From the NCBI RefSeq assembly GCF_024810105.1, contig NZ_JANUDX010000001.1, forward strand, positions 372,001-436,000: 64,000 nt of DNA, written 5' to 3'. This stretch comes from Stenotrophomonas sp. BIGb0135. Lineage in GTDB: Bacteria > Pseudomonadota > Gammaproteobacteria > Xanthomonadales > Xanthomonadaceae. Positions 9,480-18,282 of this stretch are shown piece after piece; the first letter of the stretch is position 1; every line of letters begins with the position of its first letter. A program made the position numbers and the translations under genes. The notes beneath the pieces are model-generated. The model was not told where the DNA came from. It did not search any database and saw only the letters and a list, made by a program, of their open reading frames with translations.

Positions 9480-9761
9480 ATGTACAGCCGACTCCCCGGC
9501 GTCACGATACTGCTGTGTGCCACCCTGCTCAGCGCCGGCTGCGGCACTGCCCAGATCAAGCGATGGAGCAAGCCGGGCGCCAGCGAGGCGCAGAAGCAGC
9601 AGGACCTTGCCGAATGCGATTACGACGCCTCCAAGGCCACCGTGGCGGATGGCAGGGCGCCGCGCAGCACCGATGACGCGGTGGGCGACGGCGTGGTGCG
9701 GGGCATGGAGAAGTCCGACCTGATCAAGACGTGCATGCGCGTCCGCGGTTACCGCGGCTGA
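9480..9761 (+). CDS. Small lipoprotein, unknown
   Basis: This 93-residue protein has a typical lipobox (TILLCATLLSAGCGTAQ), so it should be lipidated at Cys21. The mature part is hydrophilic (IKRWSKPGASEAQKQQDLAECDYDASKAT) and ends TCMRVRGYRG. Two further cysteines (in AECD and TCMR) give the pattern of small secreted proteins with a conserved Cys pair. I chose the ATG at 9480 because AGGA lies six bases upstream; an in-frame ATG at 9474 is too close to that site. The LprI-like gene follows after only 14 nt, so the two likely form a short envelope operon. Confidence 0.72.
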   Translation: MYSRLPGVTILLCATLLSAGCGTAQIKRWSKPGASEAQKQQDLAECDYDASKATVADGRAPRSTDDAVGDGVVRGMEKSDLIKTCMRVRGYRG

Positions 9762-9775
9762 GGAGACCTTCTGCG

Positions 9776-10225
9776 ATGAAATCGCTCCTGATTCTGCTGG
9801 CCGTGGCCAGTTGCGGCGTGCCGGGCGCGGGTGCCGCGCAAGCCGCGGCGAGAACCACCGATGGCATGGCCTGCGACAGCCCGAACCAGTCGCAGGCCGG
9901 GCTCAACCAGTGCGCCGGGATCGGCGCCAAGGCCGCCGACGACGAGCTCAACCGGGTGTATGCCCAGGTGCTGGCGGCCAATGCCGCCGATACCGCCTTC
10001 GTGACCCGGTTCAAGGCCGCCCAGCGTGCCTGGCTTGCCTTCCGCGACGCACAGATCGCCGCCCGCTTCCCCGATCCCCGCAATGCCGGCAGCGTGTTGC
10101 CGATGTGCCAGAGCAGCGAGTACGAACTGCTCACCCGCGACCGCGTGAAGCAGCTCAGGCAATGGCTGGACGGGACCGAGGAAGGCGACGTGTGCGCCGG
10201 CTCCTATCCGATCGGCGGCCGGTAA
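9776..10225 (+). CDS. LprI/DUF1311-type secreted protein
   Basis: This 149-residue protein has a cleavable signal peptide (MKSLLILLAVASCGVPGAGA). The mature domain carries the DUF1311 / LprI pattern: an early Cys (MACDSPNQSQAGLNQCAG), the helix AADDELNRVYAQVLA, and FKAAQRAWLAFRDAQIAA, with later cysteines available for disulfides. The named member, Mycobacterium LprI, inhibits lysozyme, but most Gram-negative homologues are uncharacterised. GAGGAG precedes the ATG at 9776. It sits directly behind the small lipoprotein and converges on the arylsulfatase gene. Confidence 0.78.
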   Translation: MKSLLILLAVASCGVPGAGAAQAAARTTDGMACDSPNQSQAGLNQCAGIGAKAADDELNRVYAQVLAANAADTAFVTRFKAAQRAWLAFRDAQIAARFPDPRNAGSVLPMCQSSEYELLTRDRVKQLRQWLDGTEEGDVCAGSYPIGGR

Positions 10226-10289
10226 CGGCCGGCAGCGGTCGCCGCGCGACGTTTCCGCCGCGCAGCGCAGCCCGGTGTGGCAGCCCGCG

Positions 10290-11834
10290 TTACTTGCTGG
10301 CCACCGCGTCCTGCAGCTTCTCGATGGCCTGGTCGGCGGTGAATGTGTTCGGCTTCTGGATCTTGGGGAAGTCGATGAAGGTTTCGTTGAACCTGGTCAG
10401 CAACGCGATCGCCCCGTAGACGATGTAGACGTGGTTGATGTACCAGTCCCAGTACGTGTTGGAGGTGACATCGGCGAACTCGTACGGGTCGGTGCGCAGG
10501 TTGTAGATCTTGGGAATGCGCATGGCCGTGAACGGTTCGCCCCAGAGCTGCATGGTGCCCTTGCAGCGCTGTTCCATGAACGTCACTTTCCAGTTGTCGT
10601 AGCGGATGCCCAGCATGTCGCCATCGTCGGAGATGTAGACGAACAGATTGCGCGGGGAGGCATCCGCCTTGCCGGTCAGGCGCGGCAGCAGGCTCACCCC
10701 GTCGATGTGGTTCTTGTAGGTGCGCCCGATCGCCTTGACGCCCTTCTTCAGGTCATCCACAACGGTCTTGTTGCCGGCCAGCTCCAGGAACGTGGGCAGC
10801 CAGTCATGGTGCTGCACGATGTCGTTGGAGATCGTGCCCGGCTTGATCTTGCCGGGGTAACGCACCACCAGCGGGATGCGGAACGCGCCCTCCCAGTTGG
10901 TGTCCTTCTCGCTGCGGAACGGGGTCATGCCGCCATCCGGCCACGAGTTGCGGTGCGGGCCATTGTCGGTGGAGTACACCACCAGCGTGTCATCGGCGAT
11001 GCCCAGTTCGTCCAGGTAGTCCAGCAGCGAGCCCACGTTCTTGTCGTGGTCGATCATGGTGTCGTGGTACGGCGACTGCCAGCGCCCGGCCTGGCCCAGG
11101 CTTTCCGGCTTGGTGTGGGTATACAGGTGCATGTGGGTGAAGTTGACCCAGACGAAGAACGGCGTGTCTTCGTCGTTGGCCTGCTTGATGAACCCCTTGG
11201 CGCGCTCGGCGAAGTCGTCATCGCAGGTGAGCATGCGCTTGCGGTCCAGCGGGCCGGTATCCTCGATCTTCTGCTTGCCCACCTTGCCCCAGCGCGGCTG
11301 CTCGGTGCTGTCATCGGCATCGGTGGCGAAGCTGTGGATCACCCCCCGCGGCTTGATGGTGTCGATGAACTTGCCGAACTCCTTCTCGGGGAAGTAGTCG
11401 TACATCTCCGGCTCTTCCTCGGCATTGAGGTGGTAGAGGTTGCCGTAGAACTCATCGAAGCCGTGGTTGGTGGGCAGCATGTGGTTGAGGTCGCCCAGGT
11501 GGTTCTTGCCGAACTGGCCGGTGGTATACCCCTCGTTCTTCAGCAGCGCGGCGATCGTCACGATCTTTTCGTTCATGCCCACCGGCGCGCCGGGGATGCC
11601 GACCTTGGACAGGCCGGTGCGCAGCACGCTCTGGCCGGTGATGAAGGAGGACCGGCCCGCGGTGCAGGATTGCTCGCCATACGAGTCGGTGAACAGCATG
11701 CCCTCGTTGGCCAGGCGATCGATATTGGGGGTCTGGTAGCCCATCAATCCGTGCGTATAGCAGCTCAGATTGGAGATGCCGATGTCGTCGCCCCAGATCA
11801 CGAGGATGTTGGGCTTTTTGGATGCGCTGGCCAT
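10290..11834 (-). CDS. Arylsulfatase, formylglycine-dependent (Cys-type)
   Basis: A 514-residue sulfatase hydrolysing sulfate esters. It starts KKPNILVIWGDDIG with the paired metal-binding aspartates (Asp16/17). The sulfatase signature is EQSCTAGRSSFITGQ, where Cys57 of C-T-A-G-R is the residue converted to formylglycine. Later family motifs are GQFGKNHLGD and VVYSTDNGPHRNSWPDGG. No signal peptide is visible, so the enzyme should be cytoplasmic unless exported by another route. Its matching maturase, an FGE, is encoded at 28411-29337 in this window. The ATG at 11834 is backed by GGAG six bases upstream. A 33-bp double GTA-box lies 59 nt upstream, the same element found before the FGE operon. 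The true substrate cannot be read from the sequence. Confidence 0.93.
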   Translation of the reverse strand: MASASKKPNILVIWGDDIGISNLSCYTHGLMGYQTPNIDRLANEGMLFTDSYGEQSCTAGRSSFITGQSVLRTGLSKVGIPGAPVGMNEKIVTIAALLKNEGYTTGQFGKNHLGDLNHMLPTNHGFDEFYGNLYHLNAEEEPEMYDYFPEKEFGKFIDTIKPRGVIHSFATDADDSTEQPRWGKVGKQKIEDTGPLDRKRMLTCDDDFAERAKGFIKQANDEDTPFFVWVNFTHMHLYTHTKPESLGQAGRWQSPYHDTMIDHDKNVGSLLDYLDELGIADDTLVVYSTDNGPHRNSWPDGGMTPFRSEKDTNWEGAFRIPLVVRYPGKIKPGTISNDIVQHHDWLPTFLELAGNKTVVDDLKKGVKAIGRTYKNHIDGVSLLPRLTGKADASPRNLFVYISDDGDMLGIRYDNWKVTFMEQRCKGTMQLWGEPFTAMRIPKIYNLRTDPYEFADVTSNTYWDWYINHVYIVYGAIALLTRFNETFIDFPKIQKPNTFTADQAIEKLQDAVASK

Positions 11835-11892
11835 GCAAGTCTCCGGGGACGGGGTGGCTTGATGGTCCTCGTCGTGCGCCGATGCAGCCAGC

Positions 11893-11925
11893 GTGTTTCT
11901 ACTTAGCGGGCCTCAGTAAGTCTTC
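11893..11925 (-). promoter_or_regulatory. Double GTA box upstream of arylsulfatase
   Basis: Read on the minus strand, GAAGACTTAC (11925-11916) is followed after 13 bp by GTAGAAACAC (11902-11893). The 23-bp start-to-start spacing and the orientation toward the gene match four other promoters in the window. The element ends 58 nt before the arylsulfatase ATG. Here the first box is imperfect (GAA for GTA). Proposed as a binding site for a LuxR-type response regulator; this is an inference. Confidence 0.5.
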
Positions 11926-12035
11926 GTCTCGCCCACGCTGGGCGGCGGTCGGCCAGGCAGTGCTCGGCACGCGGCGTCCTGCCCGCATTCAGTGCGACGC
12001 TTCAGCCCCCCAACAGTGCTGCATGGGCCCCCAGC

Positions 12036-12992
12036 TCAGAGCACCTTGAGGCCCTTGAGCCACTGTTCCACCAGGGCCGGCCACGCAGACACCGGCTGTG
12101 CGCTGGGCCGCACGCCGAATGCATGCCCGCCGCTGGCAAACAGGTGCACCTCGGCCGGCACCCCGGCCTCGTCGAGCGCTCGGGCATACACCGTGCTGTT
12201 GCAGATCTTGTCGACCGGGTCGTCCCACGCCTGCAGCAGGAAGGTCGGCGGCGCCTCGGCGGTGACCGTCAAGCCGGGATCGAGGGTGCCGCCGGCGCGA
12301 CACAGGTGCCCCGGATAGAGCGCGATGGCGAAATCCGGGCGACTGCTCACCTGGTCCACCGCATCCACGGCGCGGTAGCGCGGCGCAAGCTGGTTGCTGG
12401 TCTGCGCGACCAGATAACCGCCGGCCGAAAATCCGATGACGCCGATCTTCGCCGGGTTCACGCCGAGCCCGCCGGCACGCGAGCGCACCAGCCGGATCGC
12501 CCGCTGCGCGTCCTGCAGCGCGAACGGCACCGGGGGCGTGATGTGGCAGTTGCAGTCCTTGTTCCAGTAGTGGTTGCCGCCGGGCACGCGGTACTTCACC
12601 AGCACGCAGGTGATGCCGCGCGAGGTCACCCAATCGCAGATCTCCGTGCCTTCGATATCGATGGCGAGGATGCTGAAGCCGCCACCAGGGAAGACGACGA
12701 TCGCCGCGTCGGTTGCCACGCCCTTCGGCGGCACGATGGTCAGGGTGGGCACGCTGACGTTGGCGACCGCCAGGTAGCCGTGCCCGCCCGGCGCGCTGAC
12801 CGCGGTCACCGACTCGCTGGGCGCCGCCGCCTGGGCAGCGTCGGGCGCGCCGTTGGGCCACAGCGCAACCTGGGCCAGCCCAGCGGGCGGCGTCCATGCA
12901 GCGGGCGTGGCAGCCTCGGCAGCAGACGCTGCTGTCACCTTCAGGCAGGCTACCAGGCCCGCCAGTGCCCAGCGGCGCAAGCGCTCACGCAT
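12036..12992 (-). CDS. Secreted alpha/beta hydrolase (esterase type)
   Basis: This 318-residue protein has a signal peptide (RRWALAGLVACLKVTAASAAEA). The fold signature is an oxyanion-loop motif AIVVFPGGGFSI, a nucleophile elbow IGVIGFSAGGYL, an acid loop QAWDDPVD and the histidine in SGGHAFG. This fits the BD-FAE / acetyl-esterase branch that deacylates sugars or small esters in the periplasm. A CNCHI cysteine pair is unusual and may form a disulfide. The ATG at 12992 was chosen over the longer frame because the signal peptide starts there. It overlaps the upstream gene stop by eight bases. It lies about 200 nt behind the sulfatase promoter region and is transcribed toward it. Confidence 0.85.
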   Translation of the reverse strand: MRERLRRWALAGLVACLKVTAASAAEAATPAAWTPPAGLAQVALWPNGAPDAAQAAAPSESVTAVSAPGGHGYLAVANVSVPTLTIVPPKGVATDAAIVVFPGGGFSILAIDIEGTEICDWVTSRGITCVLVKYRVPGGNHYWNKDCNCHITPPVPFALQDAQRAIRLVRSRAGGLGVNPAKIGVIGFSAGGYLVAQTSNQLAPRYRAVDAVDQVSSRPDFAIALYPGHLCRAGGTLDPGLTVTAEAPPTFLLQAWDDPVDKICNSTVYARALDEAGVPAEVHLFASGGHAFGVRPSAQPVSAWPALVEQWLKGLKVL

Positions 12993-13479
12993 CGCCGGGG
13001 GTCCCGCAAGGCGCGCGTGCGAGTGGCTGGTAAGCCCCGTCGAAATCCAGGTAGTCCTCGTGCAGGCCCTGCACCAGGCGGCCGGTGGGCTCGCCGTCGG
13101 CATCGGTCTCCATCAGTTGCCAGCCCGGCGTGTCCGCGCCCTGCGCCATCGCGCCGTCGTCGAGCGTCATCACGAACCCGTTGCCCAGCGCCCGGCCGTA
13201 GGCCAGCAGCAGCGCCTCCAGCGCCGCAGGCGCCACGGCCGCCTGCAGGGCAGTCAAGGTGTCCTGCAGATCCGGCCGGTCGTACACCGCCTCGGCAAGC
13301 GTGTCCTGCACGGCATCGGCCAGATGGTGCACATCACGCAGCAGCAGGAACCGCGCGAACTGCGGGATGTTCTCGTCAAGCTCGCTGCTCACCCAGTCGC
13401 GGGGATCGACGCAGCCCGCCGCCTGCATCGCGTCGGCCAGTTGTGTGCGGCGGTTCGTGGGGGGTGAGGGAACAGTCAT
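12985..13479 (-). CDS. Hypothetical soluble protein, translationally coupled to the esterase
   Basis: This 164-residue acidic, mostly helical protein has no signal peptide (QLADAMQAAGCVDPRDWVSSELDEN... ADAVQDTLAEAVYDRPDLQD) and no family I can name. I chose the ATG at 13479, which has CCCAGG upstream, over an in-frame ATG at 13497 without a ribosome site. Its last codons overlap the start of the downstream esterase, so they share a transcript. The C-terminal region (GWQLMETDADGEPTGRLVQG) could be an immunity- or adaptor-like domain, but nothing supports a specific function. Confidence 0.68.
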   Translation of the reverse strand: MTVPSPPTNRRTQLADAMQAAGCVDPRDWVSSELDENIPQFARFLLLRDVHHLADAVQDTLAEAVYDRPDLQDTLTALQAAVAPAALEALLLAYGRALGNGFVMTLDDGAMAQGADTPGWQLMETDADGEPTGRLVQGLHEDYLDFDGAYQPLARAPCGTPGDA

Positions 13480-13550
13480 GGGCGGCGGCCTGGGCATCAG
13501 GCAATGAGGATCGAGCAGGAAAGTCTACCTGCGGTGCAGGCCGGGGCGTA

Positions 13551-14099
13551 TCAGCGCGGGCGTCGGGCCAGCAGGCGTGCGTCCAGGATCGCCTCCACCG
13601 AGCGGTCGGTGTCCAGTTGCTCGCGCAGCGCCTCGACCACGGCCATGAAACGCCGCCGCTGCAACGCGTAGCTCACCCCGAACAGCGGCAGCAGGAGCAG
13701 CAGCGCGGCCGACGCGGGATGCGCGACCGCCACCGGCACCGACGACAGCGCGATGGCCACCACGTTCCAGTTGCACAGCCCCAGCACCCGCACCTGGCGA
13801 CGCCGGGCATCGACGATGATCCGGCCGCGCATGACCGGGTAGTAGCGCCGCGCGAAACTCGCGCCCCAGCGTTCACGGAACGCCATGCTGCCATCGGGCA
13901 AGGCGTGGAACGCCAGCGGCAGCCAGCCCGCCGGGTCGACATCGTGCTGCAGGCTGCCCAGCGCAAGCTGGTTGCGTGCGGCCGCCGTGGCCGGCAGGGA
14001 GTGCTTGAACACCACGATGCCCGCGCCCCAATAGGCGGCATTCCAGAAGCCCTGCAGGAGCAGCTCGAGCAGGAGCAACGCGATCAGTGCCATGGCCAT
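13551..14099 (-). CDS. Membrane protein, unknown
   Basis: This 182-residue protein has an N-terminal helix (MAMALIALLLLELLLQGFWNAAY) and two closely spaced helices near residues 108-145 (WNVVAIALSSVPVAVA, ALLLLLPLFGVSYALQ). Between them is a basic soluble stretch, and a charged tail ends ARLLARRPR. I do not recognise the family. It is 71 nt upstream of the preceding gene on the same strand and divergent from the flavin oxidase. The 248-nt divergent gap (14100-14347) shows no clear operator. Confidence 0.65.
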   Translation of the reverse strand: MAMALIALLLLELLLQGFWNAAYWGAGIVVFKHSLPATAAARNQLALGSLQHDVDPAGWLPLAFHALPDGSMAFRERWGASFARRYYPVMRGRIIVDARRRQVRVLGLCNWNVVAIALSSVPVAVAHPASAALLLLLPLFGVSYALQRRRFMAVVEALREQLDTDRSVEAILDARLLARRPR

Positions 14100-14347
14100 C
14101 GGCCGTCCCCGGTGACAGCGCCGTCCCCGCGCCAGGCAGCGAGCTTACCTTGCCGCTCCCGGCCCCCGGCGTAATGCAGGCCAGGCCATCCAGGGTCGGG
14201 CTGCGATCCGGGCGCAGCGGCCACTCGTCCCTGCCCACCCGCCACTGGTCACCGCGCCCCTCCCTCCATCCCCGGCCCAATGACGGCGGGGCGTGGCGGG
14301 CACACACTCACGGTCATACCGATTGCCTGCGCCAAGGAATGCCCCCG

Positions 14348-16135
14348 ATGAAACGACGTGACTGCCTCAAGGCCAGCCTGGCCCTGCCCCTGATGCCGCT
14401 GGTGCTCAAGGCCGCTGCCGCGCCGAACGGCCCCTGGTCGCGGGTGCGGCCCGGTACCGCCGGCTGGCCAGGCGCCGACCAGTGGGATCAGTTGTCGCGC
14501 GCCGTCGGCGGGCGCCTGTCGGTGCCGCAATCGCCGTTCCTGGGCGACGCGGCCACGCACGCCGAGGCCATGGCGCAGATCCACAACCCGTTCTACATCG
14601 GCGACCAACCTGCCCTCACCCAGACCAGCGGCTACTTCGGTGCCTGGCGTTCGGTGCCCAGCGCACAGATGGTGAGCGCCCGCGACAGCGCCGATGTCGC
14701 CGCCGCGGTCCGCTTCGCGCGGCAGCACCGCGTGCGGTTGGTGGTCAAAGGCGGCGGCCACAGTTACCACGGCACCTCGTGCGCGCCGGACTCGCTGCTG
14801 GTCTGGACCCGGGCGATGAATCAGGTGCAGCTGCATGACGCCTTCGTGCCGCAGGGCGCGCGGCCCGGCACGGCACCTCAACCGGCGGCAAGCGTGGGCG
14901 CCGGGGCGATGTGGATCGACGCCTACGACGCGGTAACCACCCACGGCGGGCGCTACGTGCAGGGCGGTGGCTGCACCTCGGTGGGGGTTGCCGGGCTGGT
15001 CAGCGGCGGCGGCTTCGGCAGCTTCTCCAAGGCCTTCGGCAGCGCCGCCGCCAGCTTGCTGGAGGCCGAGGTGGTCACCGCCGACGGCACGGTGCGGGTG
15101 GTCAACGCCGACCAGGACCCGGAGCTGTTCTGGGCATTGAAGGGCGGCTGCGCGGCCAGCTTCGGCATCGTCACCCGGCTGACCCTGAAGACCCATGCCC
15201 TGCCCGCCACCTTCGGCGGGGTGTCGCTCAAAGTGCAGGCCGACAGCGACGCCAGCTGGCGCGCGTTGGCCGCCCAGGTGCTGCGCTTCTACCGCGAGGC
15301 CTTGTGCAACCCGCACTGGGGCGAACAGATCACCTTCGGCGGCGACCGCGTGCTGTCCATCTCGATGGTGTTCCAGGGTCTGGACCGCCAAACGGCGGAG
15401 GCCACGTGGCAGCCGCTGCTGGCGTGGATCCAGGCACGTGCGGGCTACACCGTGCGCGAGCCGCTCCAGGCGCTGGCGATGCCGGCGCGGGACTTCTGGG
15501 ACGCCGATTTCTTCCGCCAGCACGCGCCCCGGCTCATCGCCGCAGACACGCGCGCCGGCGCGCCGCCCCGGCACATGCTGTGGAAGGGCGACCAGGGCCA
15601 GGTCGGCTGGTTCCTGCATGGCTATGCCTCGGCGTGGATGCCGTCGGCGCTGCTGGGCGAGGACCGCGTCGAGACCGCCGCCGATGCGCTCTGCGCGGCG
15701 GCCGAGCACATGGACGTGGGCCTGCACTGCAACAAGGGGTTGTTCGGTGCGCCGGCCGACGCGCTCGCCGCCAGCGCCGGGACCGCCACCCACCCGGCCG
15801 TGCTGGATGCCTTTGCGCTGGCGCTGATCGGCAATGCGGGCGGCCCGGTCTACCCCGGCTGCGGCGGCGCGGTGGACGAGCCGGATGCGCGCCGCGGCGC
15901 ACTGCGCACGCGCCGCGCCTACGACGCACTCAGCGCGGTGGTGCCCCACGCACCGGCCTATGTGTCCGAGTCAGACTACTTCCAGGCCGACTGGCAGCAG
16001 GCGTTCTGGGGGCAGCACTACCCGCGCCTGCTGGCGGCCAAGCGCCGCTACGATCCGGACGGCCTGTTCGTGATCCATCACGGTGTGGGCAGCGAGGACT
16101 GGAGCGGCGATGGATTCGAGCGGCGCGCGGGCTGA
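14348..16135 (+). CDS. BBE-type FAD-linked oxidoreductase with Tat signal, probably bicovalent flavin
   Basis: This 595-residue protein begins MKRRDCLKASLALPLMPLVLKAAAA, a twin-arginine export signal, so it should fold with FAD and then move to the periplasm. The PCMH-type FAD domain includes VKGGGHSYHGTSC and VQGGGCTSVGVAGLVSGGGFG. The His of GGGHS and the Cys of GGGCT are the two positions that hold FAD covalently in berberine-bridge enzymes. The C-terminus carries the BBE motif region (FWGQHYPRLLAAKRRYDPDGLFVIHHGVGSEDW). Relatives oxidise alcohols or sugars (for example oligosaccharide oxidases). The ATG at 14348 follows AAGGA at nine bases; the ATG at 14339 touches that site and is less likely. 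Substrate is unknown. Confidence 0.9.
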   Translation: MKRRDCLKASLALPLMPLVLKAAAAPNGPWSRVRPGTAGWPGADQWDQLSRAVGGRLSVPQSPFLGDAATHAEAMAQIHNPFYIGDQPALTQTSGYFGAWRSVPSAQMVSARDSADVAAAVRFARQHRVRLVVKGGGHSYHGTSCAPDSLLVWTRAMNQVQLHDAFVPQGARPGTAPQPAASVGAGAMWIDAYDAVTTHGGRYVQGGGCTSVGVAGLVSGGGFGSFSKAFGSAAASLLEAEVVTADGTVRVVNADQDPELFWALKGGCAASFGIVTRLTLKTHALPATFGGVSLKVQADSDASWRALAAQVLRFYREALCNPHWGEQITFGGDRVLSISMVFQGLDRQTAEATWQPLLAWIQARAGYTVREPLQALAMPARDFWDADFFRQHAPRLIAADTRAGAPPRHMLWKGDQGQVGWFLHGYASAWMPSALLGEDRVETAADALCAAAEHMDVGLHCNKGLFGAPADALAASAGTATHPAVLDAFALALIGNAGGPVYPGCGGAVDEPDARRGALRTRRAYDALSAVVPHAPAYVSESDYFQADWQQAFWGQHYPRLLAAKRRYDPDGLFVIHHGVGSEDWSGDGFERRAG

Positions 16136-16231
16136 CAGCCAAGCGGTTCCCCTCGGGGCCGCGTGCAGGTTGTGGCCGGCTGGCGTAGCCTGCGTGCAGC
16201 CCGCGCCGCCCGCCACCGGAGATGTCCCGTG

Positions 16232-18145
16232 ATGCCGATCCCGACCGCTTCCGCCCTGCCTGCCCTGTTGTCGCTCGCCATCGGCACAGCGCTCGCACTC
16301 GGCGCACCGGCGACGCACGCCCAGGCGCCGGCCGCCGCGGCGATGCCGCCGGCAACCGTCGCCGGCCCGCCAACACCGGTCTCGTTCAATGGGTTGCTCG
16401 ATGCGCAGACCATGGCCGCGATCAACGCCGATCCCGAGTTGCGCACGATGCTCGGCATCAGTGGCGACGGCCAGGCCGACAGCTCCGACCGGCTCACCGA
16501 TGTATCGCTGGGCCAGCGCGAGGTCAACCGCCGCTTCCTGGCCGACAACCTGGCGGCGATCACGCAGTGGCGTGGCGCGCCGCTGGATGCGCAGCAGCAG
16601 CTGAGCGATGGCCTGGCGCGCTGGTTCTACCAGACCCAGATCGACCTGATGGCGGTGCCATGGTCGGCGGCGTGGCTCCCGGTGGGCGGCAGCACCTATG
16701 CCGTGGACCAGTTGTTCAGCCTGCCGGTGAACCTGCCCCAGTTCATGGACAACCAGCACGCCGTCACCGATGAGACCAGCGCGGCCCACTACATCGCCCG
16801 GCTGCAGGCGATGGGGCCCAAGCTGGACCAGGTGCGGGCCAACGTGGACATGCAGGCCGCGCAGGGCGTGGTGCCGCCCGAGGTGGCGCTGCAAGGCGCC
16901 GCGGACCAGTTCCGCGCCCTGCTCACCCCCGCGCCGAAGGACAGCCTGTGGGTGCAATCGCTGCAGCGCAAGCTGGAGAAGGTACCGGCCATCACCGCCA
17001 CCCGCCGTGCCGCGCTGGTCGAACAGGCCACGCGTGCAGTGGCGGATGCGGTCAACCCCGGGTACCAGCGGCTGCTGGACGATGTGACCCGATTGCAGGC
17101 GCGCCACCTTGGCAACAAGGGCGTATGGGCATTGCCGCAGGGCAAGGCCTACTACGACGCCGCGCTGCGCTGGTACACCAGTACCGACCTGGATGCCGAT
17201 GCGATCCACCAGATCGGGCTGGACGAAGTGGCGCGGGTGGAAAAGCAGATGGATGCACGGCTGAGCCAGCTCGGCCTGCGCGACGGCAGCGTGGCCGCGC
17301 GCGTGCAGCAGCTACGCGAAGACCCGCGCTACCGCTATGCCGACAGCGAAGCCGGGCGCGCGCAGCTGCTGGGCGACATCCAGCAACGGCTGCGCGACCT
17401 GGACCCGATCCTGCCACGCTGGTTCGGCCACCTGCCGCCGCAGCAGCTGGTGGTCATGCCGGTACCGGCCCACATGCAGGCCACCTCGCCAGGCGGCTAT
17501 TACTACCCCCCGGCGATGGACGGCTCGCGGCCGGGCACGTTCTTCATCAATCTCGGCGACATCGACGCAAATACCCGCTGGAGCATTCCCACCCTCACCT
17601 ACCATGAGGGCTCGCCCGGCCACCACTTCCAGATTTCGATCGGACAGACCCTCACCGACCTGCCGCTGCTGCGGCGCAGCCTCAACCCCAGCGCCTTCAG
17701 CGAAGGCTGGGCGCTGTATGCCGAGCAGTTGATGGCCGAGGCCGGCGTCTACAAGGACGACCCGGCCGGCGACCTCGGCCGGTTGCAGGCCGAGATGTTC
17801 CGCTCGGTGCGGCTGGTGGTGGACACCGGCCTGCACCGCAAGCGCTGGACACCCGACCAGGCGGCCACGTACATGCAGGAAAAGACCGGCATGAAGGCCA
17901 GCGAGGTGCGGGTGGAGATCAACCGCTACCTGGTGCAACCCGGCCAGGCCAGCTCGTACAAGATGGGCCAGCTGCAACTGGTGGCGCTGCGTGCACGCGC
18001 GCAGAAACAACTGGGGCCACGCTTCGACATCCGCGCCTTCCACGACCTGATCCTGGGCAATGGTGCGATGCCGATGACGGTGGTCGGCCAGGCGGTGGAT
18101 GCGTGGATTGCCGCCGGTGGCGCCGACCCGCACCGGGCCCCCTGA
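16232..18145 (+). CDS. DUF885 secreted metallopeptidase-like protein
   Basis: This 637-residue protein has a signal peptide (ALPALLSLAIGTALALGAPATHA). It is a DUF885 protein, a family common as multiple copies in Xanthomonadaceae and resembling zinc carboxypeptidases. The diagnostic YHEGSPGHHFQ (a HExxxGHH-type metal site) lies about residue 460 and is followed by the downstream glutamate in SEGWALYAEQL. The helical C-terminal part (KTGMKASEVRVEINRYLVQPGQASSYKMGQ) is typical. It is presumably a periplasmic dipeptidase or carboxypeptidase, but no member's substrate is firmly known to me. GGAG lies about ten bases before the ATG. It follows the flavin oxidase by 96 nt in the same direction and may be expressed with it. 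Confidence 0.9.
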   Translation: MPIPTASALPALLSLAIGTALALGAPATHAQAPAAAAMPPATVAGPPTPVSFNGLLDAQTMAAINADPELRTMLGISGDGQADSSDRLTDVSLGQREVNRRFLADNLAAITQWRGAPLDAQQQLSDGLARWFYQTQIDLMAVPWSAAWLPVGGSTYAVDQLFSLPVNLPQFMDNQHAVTDETSAAHYIARLQAMGPKLDQVRANVDMQAAQGVVPPEVALQGAADQFRALLTPAPKDSLWVQSLQRKLEKVPAITATRRAALVEQATRAVADAVNPGYQRLLDDVTRLQARHLGNKGVWALPQGKAYYDAALRWYTSTDLDADAIHQIGLDEVARVEKQMDARLSQLGLRDGSVAARVQQLREDPRYRYADSEAGRAQLLGDIQQRLRDLDPILPRWFGHLPPQQLVVMPVPAHMQATSPGGYYYPPAMDGSRPGTFFINLGDIDANTRWSIPTLTYHEGSPGHHFQISIGQTLTDLPLLRRSLNPSAFSEGWALYAEQLMAEAGVYKDDPAGDLGRLQAEMFRSVRLVVDTGLHRKRWTPDQAATYMQEKTGMKASEVRVEINRYLVQPGQASSYKMGQLQLVALRARAQKQLGPRFDIRAFHDLILGNGAMPMTVVGQAVDAWIAAGGADPHRAP

Positions 18146-18175
18146 GCGGCGCCAGCATGACCTTGGCGCGCCTGC

Positions 18176-18208
18176 GTAGAAATACCTAGGCCGCTACGGT
18201 GTAACTCC
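18176..18208 (+). promoter_or_regulatory. Double GTA box upstream of the DUF2092 cassette
   Basis: GTAGAAATAC (18176-18185, a perfect GTA-N4-TAC) is followed after 13 bp by GTGTAACTCC (18199-18208). The 23-bp start-to-start spacing and direction match the sites before the sulfatase, FGE operon, DUF4136 gene and acid phosphatase. It ends 74 nt before the DUF2092 ATG. The second box is the weakest of the set. Confidence 0.52.
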
Positions 18209-18282
18209 GGTTGTCCGCTGCGACGGCGGTACGCACAGTGGGGACAGGGTCGGTGCGACCGGCCCACGTCCCGGAGCCCCTC

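Noticed and set aside
10275..11906. A 543-codon open frame opposite the arylsulfatase
   Set aside because: Val/Leu/Asp-rich antisense of a verified sulfatase; no plausible start.
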